Of a stretch of 9,528 nt of DNA, positions 1 through 6,628 are shown in pieces (the first letter of the stretch is position 1; each line of letters begins with the position of its first letter). The translations under genes were made by a program, and so were the position numbers. The stretch comes from Oscillospiraceae bacterium (GTDB lineage Bacteria; Bacillota; Clostridia; Oscillospirales; Ruminococcaceae): assembly GCA_020024185.1 (NCBI GenBank), contig JAHHUD010000059.1, positions 1-9,528 on the forward strand, read 5' to 3'. The notes under the pieces were generated by a model. The model saw only the letters and a program-made list of their open reading frames with translations. It ran no database searches and was not told where the DNA came from.

Positions 1-78
1 GTATTAATAAACACAGATAGAGCAGGTGGAAATTATATTATTGTTGTACCATATAATATTTTATATATTATAAAATGA
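1..78 (+). CDS. Possible 3' end of a rightward gene, product unknown
   Basis: Frame 1 is open from the first base of the window to a TGA at 76-78, giving 25 codons. The other two forward frames hit stops within the first 20 bases. The translated tail reads roughly INTDRAGGNYIIVVPYNI followed by LYIIK. Its first 50 bases are less AT-rich than the spacer that follows, which fits coding sequence. The hairpin at 138-185 lies downstream and could end this transcript as well as the convergent one. I do not recognise the family, and 25 codons could be open by chance, so this is a weak call. Confidence 0.35.
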   Translation, partial: VLINTDRAGGNYIIVVPYNILYIIK

Positions 79-137
79 TTTAGGAGTAAAATATATAATT
101 ATATATAAATATGTAATATAATAATTCTAAATAAAAT

Positions 138-185
138 ATACACTACATCGTTGTTTAGATTAACTGAGACAATGATGTAGTGTAT
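138..185 (-). terminator. Hairpin terminator of the EAL-HDOD gene, possibly bidirectional
   Basis: A 17-bp inverted repeat pairs 138-154 with 169-185 around a 14-nt loop, with one imperfect pair (G150 against T173). It begins 2 bp beyond the TAA stop of the leftward EAL-HDOD gene. On the minus strand the stem is followed by a T-rich run (complement of 126-137), as in an intrinsic terminator. On the plus strand the imperfect pair becomes a G-U wobble but the downstream T tract is poor, so termination from the left is possible yet weaker. Confidence 0.65.
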
Positions 186-187
186 GT

Positions 188-1402
188 TTAAATATAATTA
201 AAAGTAGAGTCAACTCTCTTGACACAGTCAGCGTAGAGCTTATGAAGTTCATTGCTGGAAATATTAATACCTAAATCTTTCAAGGATATACTATTTACCT
301 GATTTTCATAGTCGATAATAAAAGTAAGTAATTTATAATAGATATTATTTACTTTTCCTAAAAGAGCATCACTTATTTCTTTGGAAATAGCGATATTTTG
401 AAGCAAATTTTCTTTGCTGTCATCAAAAATTTTATCAAGAAGGCTAAACATGCCCATTAAAAAAGCACTTTCACTTTCATTAGATAAAGATGACCTTTTT
501 ATTAGTTCTTGAGCAAATAAACCACGCAAAAAAGCCATTCTAACAAGCTCATCAGAGCCTGTTTTGTTATTGTCAATTGAAACAACTAAAAGTAGCCAGC
601 GTTTCAAATCACTTACGCCCATCATAACAATAGCACTTTCGACTTTATTAATATAGTGTCCTCTAAAATATTCCATAGTGGTTATTTTTTTTAGTAGCTT
701 GTATGTGAGAACTGTGTCAGAGCGTATAATATTACAGCATTTATCAAAGTCCACATCTGCTTTATTAAGCTCACACATAAGCATGGTAAAAGTTACAGAA
801 GAGATTTGTTGAGTTTTCTTTTTGTATGTAATTGGGCGAGAGAAAAAATATCCTTGAAAAAGCTTGTACCCAATTGACTTTGCCCACTCATATTCCTCAT
901 TTGTCTCTACTTTTTCTGCGAGTAAAGTTAAAGACTTTCCAAATTTTTTAGCAATATTTTCTTGAGCAAGTCTATCTGTTTGCATAAAATCAACTTTTAA
1001 AATATCAATATATGGCAAAATATTATTAAAGTTATAATCTCCTAAATAATCATCAAGTGCAATAGTATATCCTAACTTTTTTAATTTTGCCACATGTTCT
1101 ATTACTGTTGGTGTTATTTTTATATCTTCAAGTAATTCAATAACTACATCATTTGGATTTGCGAGAAGAGGGAAATCTTCTAGTATTAAGTCCTCAGTAA
1201 AATTTATAAAAGCTGGTTTTAAATTTGTAAGATTCTCCAAGCCAAACAGAGTAATTGCATCTGATAAAACACGTTTTGTTGCAAAATTACCGTCTATTAC
1301 ATTAGCAGATGAAGATTTTTCAGCTTCTCTATATAATAATTCGTAACCATAAACACTATATTTGTTATCAAATATAGGTTGTCTTGCTAAAAAAGTGTAC
1401 AT
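188..1402 (-). CDS. EAL-HDOD domain signalling protein (YuxH/CdgJ type)
   Basis: This 404-residue cytoplasmic protein joins an N-terminal EAL domain (about 1-195) to a C-terminal HDOD domain (about 200-390). EAL domains hydrolyse or bind cyclic di-GMP; HDOD domains lack the HD metal site and usually act in signalling or protein contacts. Visible EAL landmarks are E21 in YELLYR (the EAL position), N67 in INFT, E89 in IELLE, D117-D118, K136 and D138 in ILKVDF, E163 in LAEKVET and Q183 in LFQGYFFSRP. Most metal- and substrate-site positions are therefore kept. The loop after DD, normally FGTGYSSL, is rewritten and two residues shorter, as is common in EAL-HDOD proteins, several of which have no phosphodiesterase activity. 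The HDOD part carries the IIRSDTVLTYKLLKKI helix and the AIVMMGVSDLKRWLLL region. There is no signal peptide or membrane segment. The ATG start has GAGGT 6 nt upstream. The gene has its own transcript, bounded by terminators on both sides. Family assignment is firm; whether it degrades or only senses cyclic di-GMP is open. Confidence 0.93.
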   Translation of the reverse strand: MYTFLARQPIFDNKYSVYGYELLYREAEKSSSANVIDGNFATKRVLSDAITLFGLENLTNLKPAFINFTEDLILEDFPLLANPNDVVIELLEDIKITPTVIEHVAKLKKLGYTIALDDYLGDYNFNNILPYIDILKVDFMQTDRLAQENIAKKFGKSLTLLAEKVETNEEYEWAKSIGYKLFQGYFFSRPITYKKKTQQISSVTFTMLMCELNKADVDFDKCCNIIRSDTVLTYKLLKKITTMEYFRGHYINKVESAIVMMGVSDLKRWLLLVVSIDNNKTGSDELVRMAFLRGLFAQELIKRSSLSNESESAFLMGMFSLLDKIFDDSKENLLQNIAISKEISDALLGKVNNIYYKLLTFIIDYENQVNSISLKDLGINISSNELHKLYADCVKRVDSTFNYI

Positions 1403-1746
1403 TTTTTTACCTCATAACTAAATAACTCATTTAACCTGATATTTAAATATATTATTTGATTAACAGGCTGATTACAAAGAAAGACTATAACTTAATCTAT
1501 AATGATATATTTTAATATATAATTTATTTATTATTTACATGATATGATATTTTCAATATATACTTATATAAATATAGTATATATACTCTATTATAATATC
1601 ATTTTTTTTCATTTAAAGCAATAATTTTATATGTTATCATTTTATAAACTATTATAGTTTAATGTATTTTACAACGATAGAAAATAAATGTGGATTTTAT
1701 ATGTTTTAAGTATGTTAAATATAAGGTTGTTAAAAATTATAAAAAT
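1403..1746. other. AT-rich non-coding spacer, leader of the EAL-HDOD gene
   Basis: These roughly 340 bp contain almost only A and T with scattered G and C, and I find no coding frame of useful length. The right-hand end precedes the terminator of the GH13 gene, so the stretch should act as promoter and 5' leader for the EAL-HDOD gene. A 12-bp perfect palindrome (AGTATATATACT, 1576-1587) is present but could arise by chance at this base composition. I looked for a cyclic-di-GMP riboswitch on the minus strand and saw none of its conserved GC-containing segments. Confidence 0.6.
1449..1477 (-). promoter_or_regulatory. Weak candidate promoter for the EAL-HDOD gene
   Basis: On the minus strand a TTGTAA box (1472-1477) is followed after 17 bp by TAATAT (1449-1454), each matching 4 of 6 consensus bases. 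It lies about 50 bp upstream of the ATG. In sequence this AT-rich such matches are frequent, so it is only the best candidate I could see. Confidence 0.28.
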
Positions 1747-1787
1747 AAAAAACTATCCAACTTATATAGTTAATTGGATAGTTTTTT
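1747..1787 (-). terminator. Intrinsic terminator of the glgP-GH13 operon
   Basis: A perfect 14-bp inverted repeat pairs 1747-1760 with 1774-1787 around a 13-nt loop. Its core is AACTATCCAA against TTGGATAGTT, and the outer pairs are A-T runs. Because of those runs, the stem ends in a T tract on either strand, so it could stop transcription both ways. Its position about 65 bp past the GH13 stop codon makes it the terminator of the leftward glucan operon, and it insulates the EAL-HDOD gene from that operon. Confidence 0.85.
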
Positions 1788-1853
1788 TAAATAAATAATA
1801 TATGTAAATTACTTAAAAATGAAACTTAGTGTCTTATGATATATAAATTTATA

Positions 1854-3659
1854 TCATTTAACACTTTCTATTAGATAATTTAAAGGTGAAACGGAATAGA
1901 TTTTATTATTATACTTTAAGGATATGTTATTATCGCCACGATTTACAATAATAAGAACTTCTTTTTCGTGATTTTCACTATATCTTACATAAGATACACT
2001 ATTACTATCAGCATGTATAAAATGGATTTTACCGTCTATAAATACGTCATAAGCAGTTCTTTTTTTAGATATAGATTTAACATTATCAAGAATATATTTA
2101 TCGATATTCCACCACTGAAAATATCCACGATTGAAAGGGTCTCTATATCCTTGCATACCAATTTCGTCGCCATAATAAATACAAGGAACACCTGGTAATG
2201 TAAAAAGCATGGCAAAACCACAAACAATAAGTTTTCTTGCACGTTCATAGTTTTCTTTGGATAATTTTCGTTGAGATTGCCAATATCTATCTGTACCATA
2301 TGGATTTTCACCACACAAAGCCGTTATAGCTCTTGGAGTGTCGTGAGTAGATAAACTATTCATAGCAACATCAATAGCTTCTTTTGGATAATTCTCAAAT
2401 ATAGTGAAAATATCTTCGCAAAATTGTTCACCGCTTTTTCCAGATAAAAAATTTAAAATGGCACTTCTAAAAGGATAATTCATTGTGCTGTCAAGTCCTT
2501 TTCCTAGAAGATATTGACGTCTTTGATTATAGCTGATTTTGTTTGTTGCATCTTCCCAAACTTCGCCAATTAAAAGTTTATCCTCTCCATGACTTTTTAC
2601 AGCTATGCGTATTTTTTCTATAAAACTATCAGGCAATTCATCAGCAACATCTAGTCTGAAACCATCTGCACCTTGAGTTAACCAATAATCAATAACCCCA
2701 TTTTTACCACATATAAAGTTTATATAGTCCGGCTCATTTTCATTGACTTCAGGCAAGGTGTCAAATCCCCACCAAGATTTATATCCACATTCAAATTCAG
2801 AAGAAAAATTATACCATTTTCTATAAGGACTATTTGGACTATTATATGCACCAACAGAAGAATATCTATTTTCTTTATTAAAATATACGCTATCACTGCC
2901 GGTATGACTAAACACACCATCAAGTATAATACGCATGTTTTTTTTATGAGCATTATCGCAAAGATTGCGAAAATCTTCAACAGTACCAAGGTCTGGGTCA
3001 ATTTTCATATAGTCAGCAGTATTGTATCTATGATTAGAATGTGCTTCAAATATAGGGTTTAGATAAATATAATTAACACCCAAACTTTCAAGATAATCAA
3101 GTTTATCAATAATACCTTGTAAGTCACCACCATAATAATCCTTGTTAAGATATCCATTAGGCTGATTATCTGGGAAGAAATAAGGCTCACCATCTTTGTC
3201 TTGGCGATAAATACGGTCTTTAAAATGCAGTTTGTCCTTCTTTATACCTTCATAAAATCTGTCTGGAAAAATCTGATAAAAAATTTTTCCTTTTGCCTGT
3301 TGAGGTGTTTTGAAATTATTATCATATACAGTAAGTTGAAAATTTCCACCACTTTTTGCTATTTTACCTTCACCTTTGTTAGCGTTATAAACACCATATC
3401 CGTTATCTCCAAGGTCAAAATGATAAAAATATAAACCAGTGTCAAAAGGCACAAAAGAAACGGTAAAAATAAATTTACCGTTTTCTTGTTTTGTGAATTT
3501 CATAGCTAGTTTTTCTATATTTGCATTTTCTTTTTGTATTGCAAGGGAAGGGTGAATATCTCGTCTATCTAGTGCAATTGAAAAATTTATAGTAGTATTT
3601 TGTTTTACAGCACCAAAAGGTGTTTTGTAAAATTCATTTCTACTGTTAAAAACTTGCAT
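1854..3659 (-). CDS. Cytoplasmic GH13 alpha-glucan hydrolase (neopullulanase/cyclomaltodextrinase-like)
   Basis: The 601-residue protein has an N-terminal beta-sandwich-type domain (about 1-115, resembling the N-domains of GH13 maltodextrin-degrading enzymes) and a GH13 barrel starting at FYQIFPDRF (127-135). The four GH13 regions are clear: region I DGVFSHTG with D247 and H252; region II DGFRLDVADE with R335 and nucleophile D337; region III LIGEVWED with acid/base E366; region IV NSLSTHDTPR with H439 and D440. All catalytic residues are present, so it should be active. The set around VADE plus the N-domain points to enzymes that hydrolyse alpha-1,4 (and sometimes alpha-1,6) links in maltodextrins, cyclodextrins or pullulan; exact specificity and subfamily are not determined. 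There is no signal peptide, so it acts on internal glucan. It starts 8 bp after glgP. Its ribosome site AAGGTGA overlaps the glgP TAA stop, suggesting translational coupling. The stop is TGA. Confidence 0.93.
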   Translation of the reverse strand: MQVFNSRNEFYKTPFGAVKQNTTINFSIALDRRDIHPSLAIQKENANIEKLAMKFTKQENGKFIFTVSFVPFDTGLYFYHFDLGDNGYGVYNANKGEGKIAKSGGNFQLTVYDNNFKTPQQAKGKIFYQIFPDRFYEGIKKDKLHFKDRIYRQDKDGEPYFFPDNQPNGYLNKDYYGGDLQGIIDKLDYLESLGVNYIYLNPIFEAHSNHRYNTADYMKIDPDLGTVEDFRNLCDNAHKKNMRIILDGVFSHTGSDSVYFNKENRYSSVGAYNSPNSPYRKWYNFSSEFECGYKSWWGFDTLPEVNENEPDYINFICGKNGVIDYWLTQGADGFRLDVADELPDSFIEKIRIAVKSHGEDKLLIGEVWEDATNKISYNQRRQYLLGKGLDSTMNYPFRSAILNFLSGKSGEQFCEDIFTIFENYPKEAIDVAMNSLSTHDTPRAITALCGENPYGTDRYWQSQRKLSKENYERARKLIVCGFAMLFTLPGVPCIYYGDEIGMQGYRDPFNRGYFQWWNIDKYILDNVKSISKKRTAYDVFIDGKIHFIHADSNSVSYVRYSENHEKEVLIIVNRGDNNISLKYNNKIYSVSPLNYLIESVK

Positions 3660-3667
3660 AAATCACC

Positions 3668-6076
3668 TTATTTAATTCTTTCCAAATTCCATATATTTCT
3701 AGCATAGTCATCTATTGCTCTATCAGCAGAGAATTTGCCGGCATTTGCAATATTCATAAGACACATTCTGCCAAATTTAATTTTATCTTTGTAGAGTTCT
3801 CTTAAATAACGCTGTGTACGGTGGTAATCTTCAAAATCTGCCATAACCATATAAGGGTCGATGTTAAAAAGATTGTTTTCGATTTCGTGGAAGTACACGC
3901 CATTTAAACCACTTTTCAAAAGAGCAACAACTTTTTGTAAAATAGGGCTGTTGTCGATATAGTGGTGTGGATTATATCCTGCTTGTTTAAGAGCATTAAC
4001 TTCTGGAGTTTCCATACCAAACTGGATAAAGTTTTCAGCACCACAGTTTTGTTTAATCTCTACATTTGCACCATCGTATGTGCCAAATGTAACAGCACCA
4101 TTTATCATAAATTTCATATTACCTGTGCCGGAAGCTTCTGTACCAGCTAAAGAAATTTGTTCGCTTATTTCACTTGCAGGAATAAGCTTTTCACTTAATG
4201 ATACAGAGTAATTTTCAAGATAGATAACCTTGAGTTTATCTTTTGTGTCAGGGTCATTTTCAACAAGCTTTTTAATTTCATGAATAAGATGAATAATTTG
4301 TTTTGCCATATAGTATCCTGGAGCAGCTTTAGCGCCAAAAATATATGTTTTTGGTGTAAAGTCCATTGAAGGATTTTCTTTGATTTCAATATATTCAGCA
4401 AGTATATTTAAAGCATTTAGATGTTGACGTTTATATTCATGTAATCGTTTAACCTGGACATCAAAAATTGAATTAGGGTTAATAATTTCTCCGGTTGTTT
4501 CAAAAATATATTTTGCAAAATTTTCTTTATTGTTATGTTTTATCTGCAAAATTTCCTTAATTGCGTTTTCGTCATCTTTATATTTTTCAAGAGCTTTAAG
4601 TGCATAAGCGTCTTTTTTATAGTATTCTCCGATATGTTCATCAAGGAATTTGCATAATTCTGGGTTGCTTTGAAGAAGCCATCTTCTATAAGCAATACCA
4701 TTTGTTACATTTTTGAATTTTTTTGGAGTAAATAAGAAATAATCATGGAAAACTGTGTCTTTAATTATTTCGGAGTGGAGTTCAGAAACACCATTTATAG
4801 AATGACATACATAACAGCAAATGTTTGCAGTTCGTACTTCATTTCCGTGAATAAGACTCATATACTCAACTTTGCCATGGTCACCAGGAAATGCTTTGTA
4901 TAACTCGTCAATAGCCCTTCTATTAAGTTCTTCAAGTATATCATATATTCTTGGTAATGTTTCTTTAAATAACGCAGCATTCCATTTTTCCAAAGCCTCA
5001 GGAAGAACAGTGTGGTTTGTATAAGCAAAAGTATTTTTAACAATATCATATGCTTTATCCCAACCATATCCACACTCATCAAGAAGAATACGCATAAGCT
5101 CTAATATAGCAAGAGTAGGGTGTGTATCATTGATGTGTATAGCAACTTTATCTGCAAAATTATCAAGAGTACCATATTGAGCCATATGATTTGTGATAAT
5201 ATCATTTATACTTGCGCTACAAAAGAAATATTGTTGTTTAAGTCTTAAAATTTTACCTTCTATATGGTTATCATTAGGATATAAAACTTTTGATATAAGT
5301 TCTGCATCTCCACTAGCTTTCATAGCTTGAGTATAGTCGCCACGATTAAAACTATCCATATCAATAGTTTTAGCTTTAGCTTCCCATAATCTGAGCTTTG
5401 AAACACCTTTTGAGTCATAACCGGAAATGTACATATCATGTGGTACAGCAATAACACTGGTATAATCTTTGTGTATTACATGGTGGAAGTTATCGCTCCA
5501 AATGCTATCAACAGTGCCACCAAATTTTACTTCAAAACTATGGTTTGGATGCTCTTTAAGCCATACTCCACCACCAGGAAGCCAGTTGTCAGGTTGTTCC
5601 ATCTGCCAGCCATTTACAATTTTTTGTTTAAATATACCATATTCGTAAAGTATAGAATAACCACCGCCTGCATATTGGTCACTTGCCAGAGCGTCCATAA
5701 AACAAGCAGCAAGACGTCCAAGACCACCATTGCCAAGACCTGCATCAGGTTCACATTCATAGATTTTTTCTTCAGGAATACCAAAAGAATTAAACATTTC
5801 TTTTGCCACGCCATCAAGACGCATATTATATAGATTTGTTTTTAGACTGCGTCCCATTAAAAATTCAATACATAGATAATATACCTTTTTCTTGTTTTGA
5901 CCATAAGTGTCAGCCATAAATTCCTTATTTTTCTGGCTCAACATTTTTCTTATGCACAAAGCAGTGGCTTTATAAATATCCTCATAACTTGCATTTTCAA
6001 CGTTAGTTGAGTATTCTTCTAAAAGAAGTTTCTTTACTTTTTCAGCAAGCTCATTCGATGTAATGTTATACTGCAA
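3668..6076 (-). CDS. glgP: Glycogen/starch/maltodextrin phosphorylase (GT35)
   Basis: This enzyme removes glucose units from the non-reducing ends of glycogen or maltodextrin with inorganic phosphate, giving glucose-1-phosphate. At 802 residues it is full length for the bacterial family. Visible family motifs are GLGNGGLGRLAA (113-124), HINDTHP (313-319), NVTNGIAYRRW (456-466), the QVKRLHEYKRQ segment (541-551), and the pyridoxal-phosphate signature EASGTGNMKFMIN (647-659), in which K655 should bind the cofactor. It has no N-terminal regulatory extension, signal peptide or membrane segment, so it is a cytoplasmic, bacterial-type enzyme. The start is TTG: the next in-frame Met is residue 45, inside conserved sequence, and an in-frame TAG lies 18 bases upstream of the TTG. 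It is the first gene of an operon with the GH13 hydrolase. The sequence does not decide between glycogen and maltodextrin preference. No glgA, glgB, glgC or malQ lies in the window. Confidence 0.97.
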   Translation of the reverse strand: MQYNITSNELAEKVKKLLLEEYSTNVENASYEDIYKATALCIRKMLSQKNKEFMADTYGQNKKKVYYLCIEFLMGRSLKTNLYNMRLDGVAKEMFNSFGIPEEKIYECEPDAGLGNGGLGRLAACFMDALASDQYAGGGYSILYEYGIFKQKIVNGWQMEQPDNWLPGGGVWLKEHPNHSFEVKFGGTVDSIWSDNFHHVIHKDYTSVIAVPHDMYISGYDSKGVSKLRLWEAKAKTIDMDSFNRGDYTQAMKASGDAELISKVLYPNDNHIEGKILRLKQQYFFCSASINDIITNHMAQYGTLDNFADKVAIHINDTHPTLAILELMRILLDECGYGWDKAYDIVKNTFAYTNHTVLPEALEKWNAALFKETLPRIYDILEELNRRAIDELYKAFPGDHGKVEYMSLIHGNEVRTANICCYVCHSINGVSELHSEIIKDTVFHDYFLFTPKKFKNVTNGIAYRRWLLQSNPELCKFLDEHIGEYYKKDAYALKALEKYKDDENAIKEILQIKHNNKENFAKYIFETTGEIINPNSIFDVQVKRLHEYKRQHLNALNILAEYIEIKENPSMDFTPKTYIFGAKAAPGYYMAKQIIHLIHEIKKLVENDPDTKDKLKVIYLENYSVSLSEKLIPASEISEQISLAGTEASGTGNMKFMINGAVTFGTYDGANVEIKQNCGAENFIQFGMETPEVNALKQAGYNPHHYIDNSPILQKVVALLKSGLNGVYFHEIENNLFNIDPYMVMADFEDYHRTQRYLRELYKDKIKFGRMCLMNIANAGKFSADRAIDDYARNIWNLERIK

Positions 6077-6083
6077 TACTACA

Positions 6084-6091
6084 CTTCCTCT
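6084..6091 (-). promoter_or_regulatory. Ribosome binding site that fixes the TTG start of glgP
   Basis: The minus strand reads AGAGGAAG here, 7 nt before TTG (6076-6074). No ATG or GTG lies in frame between the upstream TAG and this codon, so the purine-rich site and its spacing decide in favour of a TTG start. Confidence 0.8.
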
Positions 6092-6114
6092 CTAAATATG
6101 ATTAATAAAATTTT

Positions 6115-6130
6115 AAAATTTATAAATTTT
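6115..6130. repeat. Perfect 16-bp AT palindrome in the glgP leader
   Basis: AAAATTTATAAATTTT reads the same on both strands. It lies just downstream of the expected glgP transcription start, where a repressor or nucleoid protein could bind. It contains only A and T, in a spacer that is itself very AT-rich, so a role as an operator is speculative. Confidence 0.4.
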
Positions 6131-6139
6131 TACATTTAT

Positions 6140-6167
6140 AGTATAGCATAAACTTAAATTGTTTCAA
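6140..6167 (-). promoter_or_regulatory. Predicted sigma-A promoter of the glgP-GH13 operon
   Basis: On the minus strand, TTGAAA (6162-6167, 5 of 6 to the -35 consensus) is followed after 16 bp by TATACT (6140-6145, 5 of 6 to the -10 consensus). A TG one base before the -10 (TGCTATACT) makes it an extended -10. Transcription should start near 6133, leaving a leader of about 55 nt before the TTG start. It is the best promoter match upstream of glgP. Confidence 0.72.
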
Positions 6168-6199
6168 TAAAAAAATAATATATGTGTTAATAAATAATG

Positions 6200-6228
6200 T
6201 TGCCAAAAAAATAATAATATTGTATTAT
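6200..6228 (+). promoter_or_regulatory. Predicted sigma-A promoter of the zapA operon
   Basis: TTGCCA (6200-6205) and TATTAT (6223-6228) each match 5 of 6 consensus bases and are separated by the ideal 17 bp. Transcription should start near 6235, about 40 nt before the zapA ATG. It sits back to back with the glgP promoter, with 32 bp between the two -35 boxes. Confidence 0.7.
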
Positions 6229-6274
6229 TATATTGAATAAATATACTTTTAATATATCAGTTAAGGAGATTATT

Positions 6275-6628
6275 ATGTCTTTTAATAAAATAAAATTAAA
6301 CATAGCAGGGGGAACATATACTGTAAATTCTATGGACCCAGAAGAACATATACTTGCACTTGCAAAAAAACTTGATGAGGATATGACTGAAGTTTTGGAA
6401 CAAAGCCAATCAGCATCTGTAACAGCAGCGGCTGTTCTTTGTGCTATGACATATCTTGACCAACTTGAAAAAAGCACAAAAAGTGCAGATAATATGCGTG
6501 CACAGATAAAACAATATCTTGATGAAGCTAATAAAGCTAGATTTGAAACAGAAAAAGTAAAAATAGAATTGGAAAAACTTAAAGTGGATATTCAGTTTCT
6601 TAAAAATCAGAGAGGAAACAATGGATAA
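6275..6628 (+). CDS. zapA: Cell division protein ZapA
   Basis: ZapA binds and cross-links FtsZ filaments at midcell. This 117-residue protein has the family layout: a short N-terminal beta-hairpin domain with IAGGTYTVNSMDPEEHILALAKKLDEDM (written here in outline: IAGGTYTV at 9-16, EEHILALAKKLDE at 23-35), then an Ala-rich helix (about 46-62), then a charged C-terminal coiled coil (about 63-112). The ATG at 6275 is chosen because AAGGAG lies 6 nt upstream and the protein then begins with the usual short lead into the conserved core. A longer frame from a TTG at 6233 would begin inside or next to the promoter. The gene is first in its operon and overlaps the next gene by 8 bp. Confidence 0.9.
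   Translation: MSFNKIKLNIAGGTYTVNSMDPEEHILALAKKLDEDMTEVLEQSQSASVTAAAVLCAMTYLDQLEKSTKSADNMRAQIKQYLDEANKARFETEKVKIELEKLKVDIQFLKNQRGNNG

Noticed and set aside
79..137. AGGAG at 82-86 followed by an ATG near 111 as a small gene
   Set aside because: The ATG is followed at once by TAA, and the spacing from the purine site is too long.
1414..1746. Cyclic-di-GMP riboswitch upstream of the EAL-HDOD gene
   Set aside because: It was expected from the gene's theme, but the minus strand has almost no G or C here and none of the conserved riboswitch segments.
1836..1857. Hairpin ATGATATA/TATATCAT spanning the GH13 stop codon
   Set aside because: It is an 8-bp, almost all A-T stem without a T tract; the much stronger hairpin at 1747-1787 explains termination.
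5438..5833. 131-codon open frame on the plus strand
   Set aside because: It lies wholly opposite conserved glgP codons, has no recognisable motif and looks like an antisense shadow of that gene.
6233..6274. Longer zapA start at a TTG giving 14 extra N-terminal residues
   Set aside because: It would begin at about the expected transcription start and lacks a good ribosome site, whereas the ATG at 6275 has AAGGAG 6 nt upstream and matches the family's N-terminus.
6187..6477. 96-codon minus-strand frame opposite zapA and its promoter
   Set aside because: It is antisense to the conserved zapA core, crosses the zapA promoter and has unconvincing Ser-rich composition; treated as a shadow.
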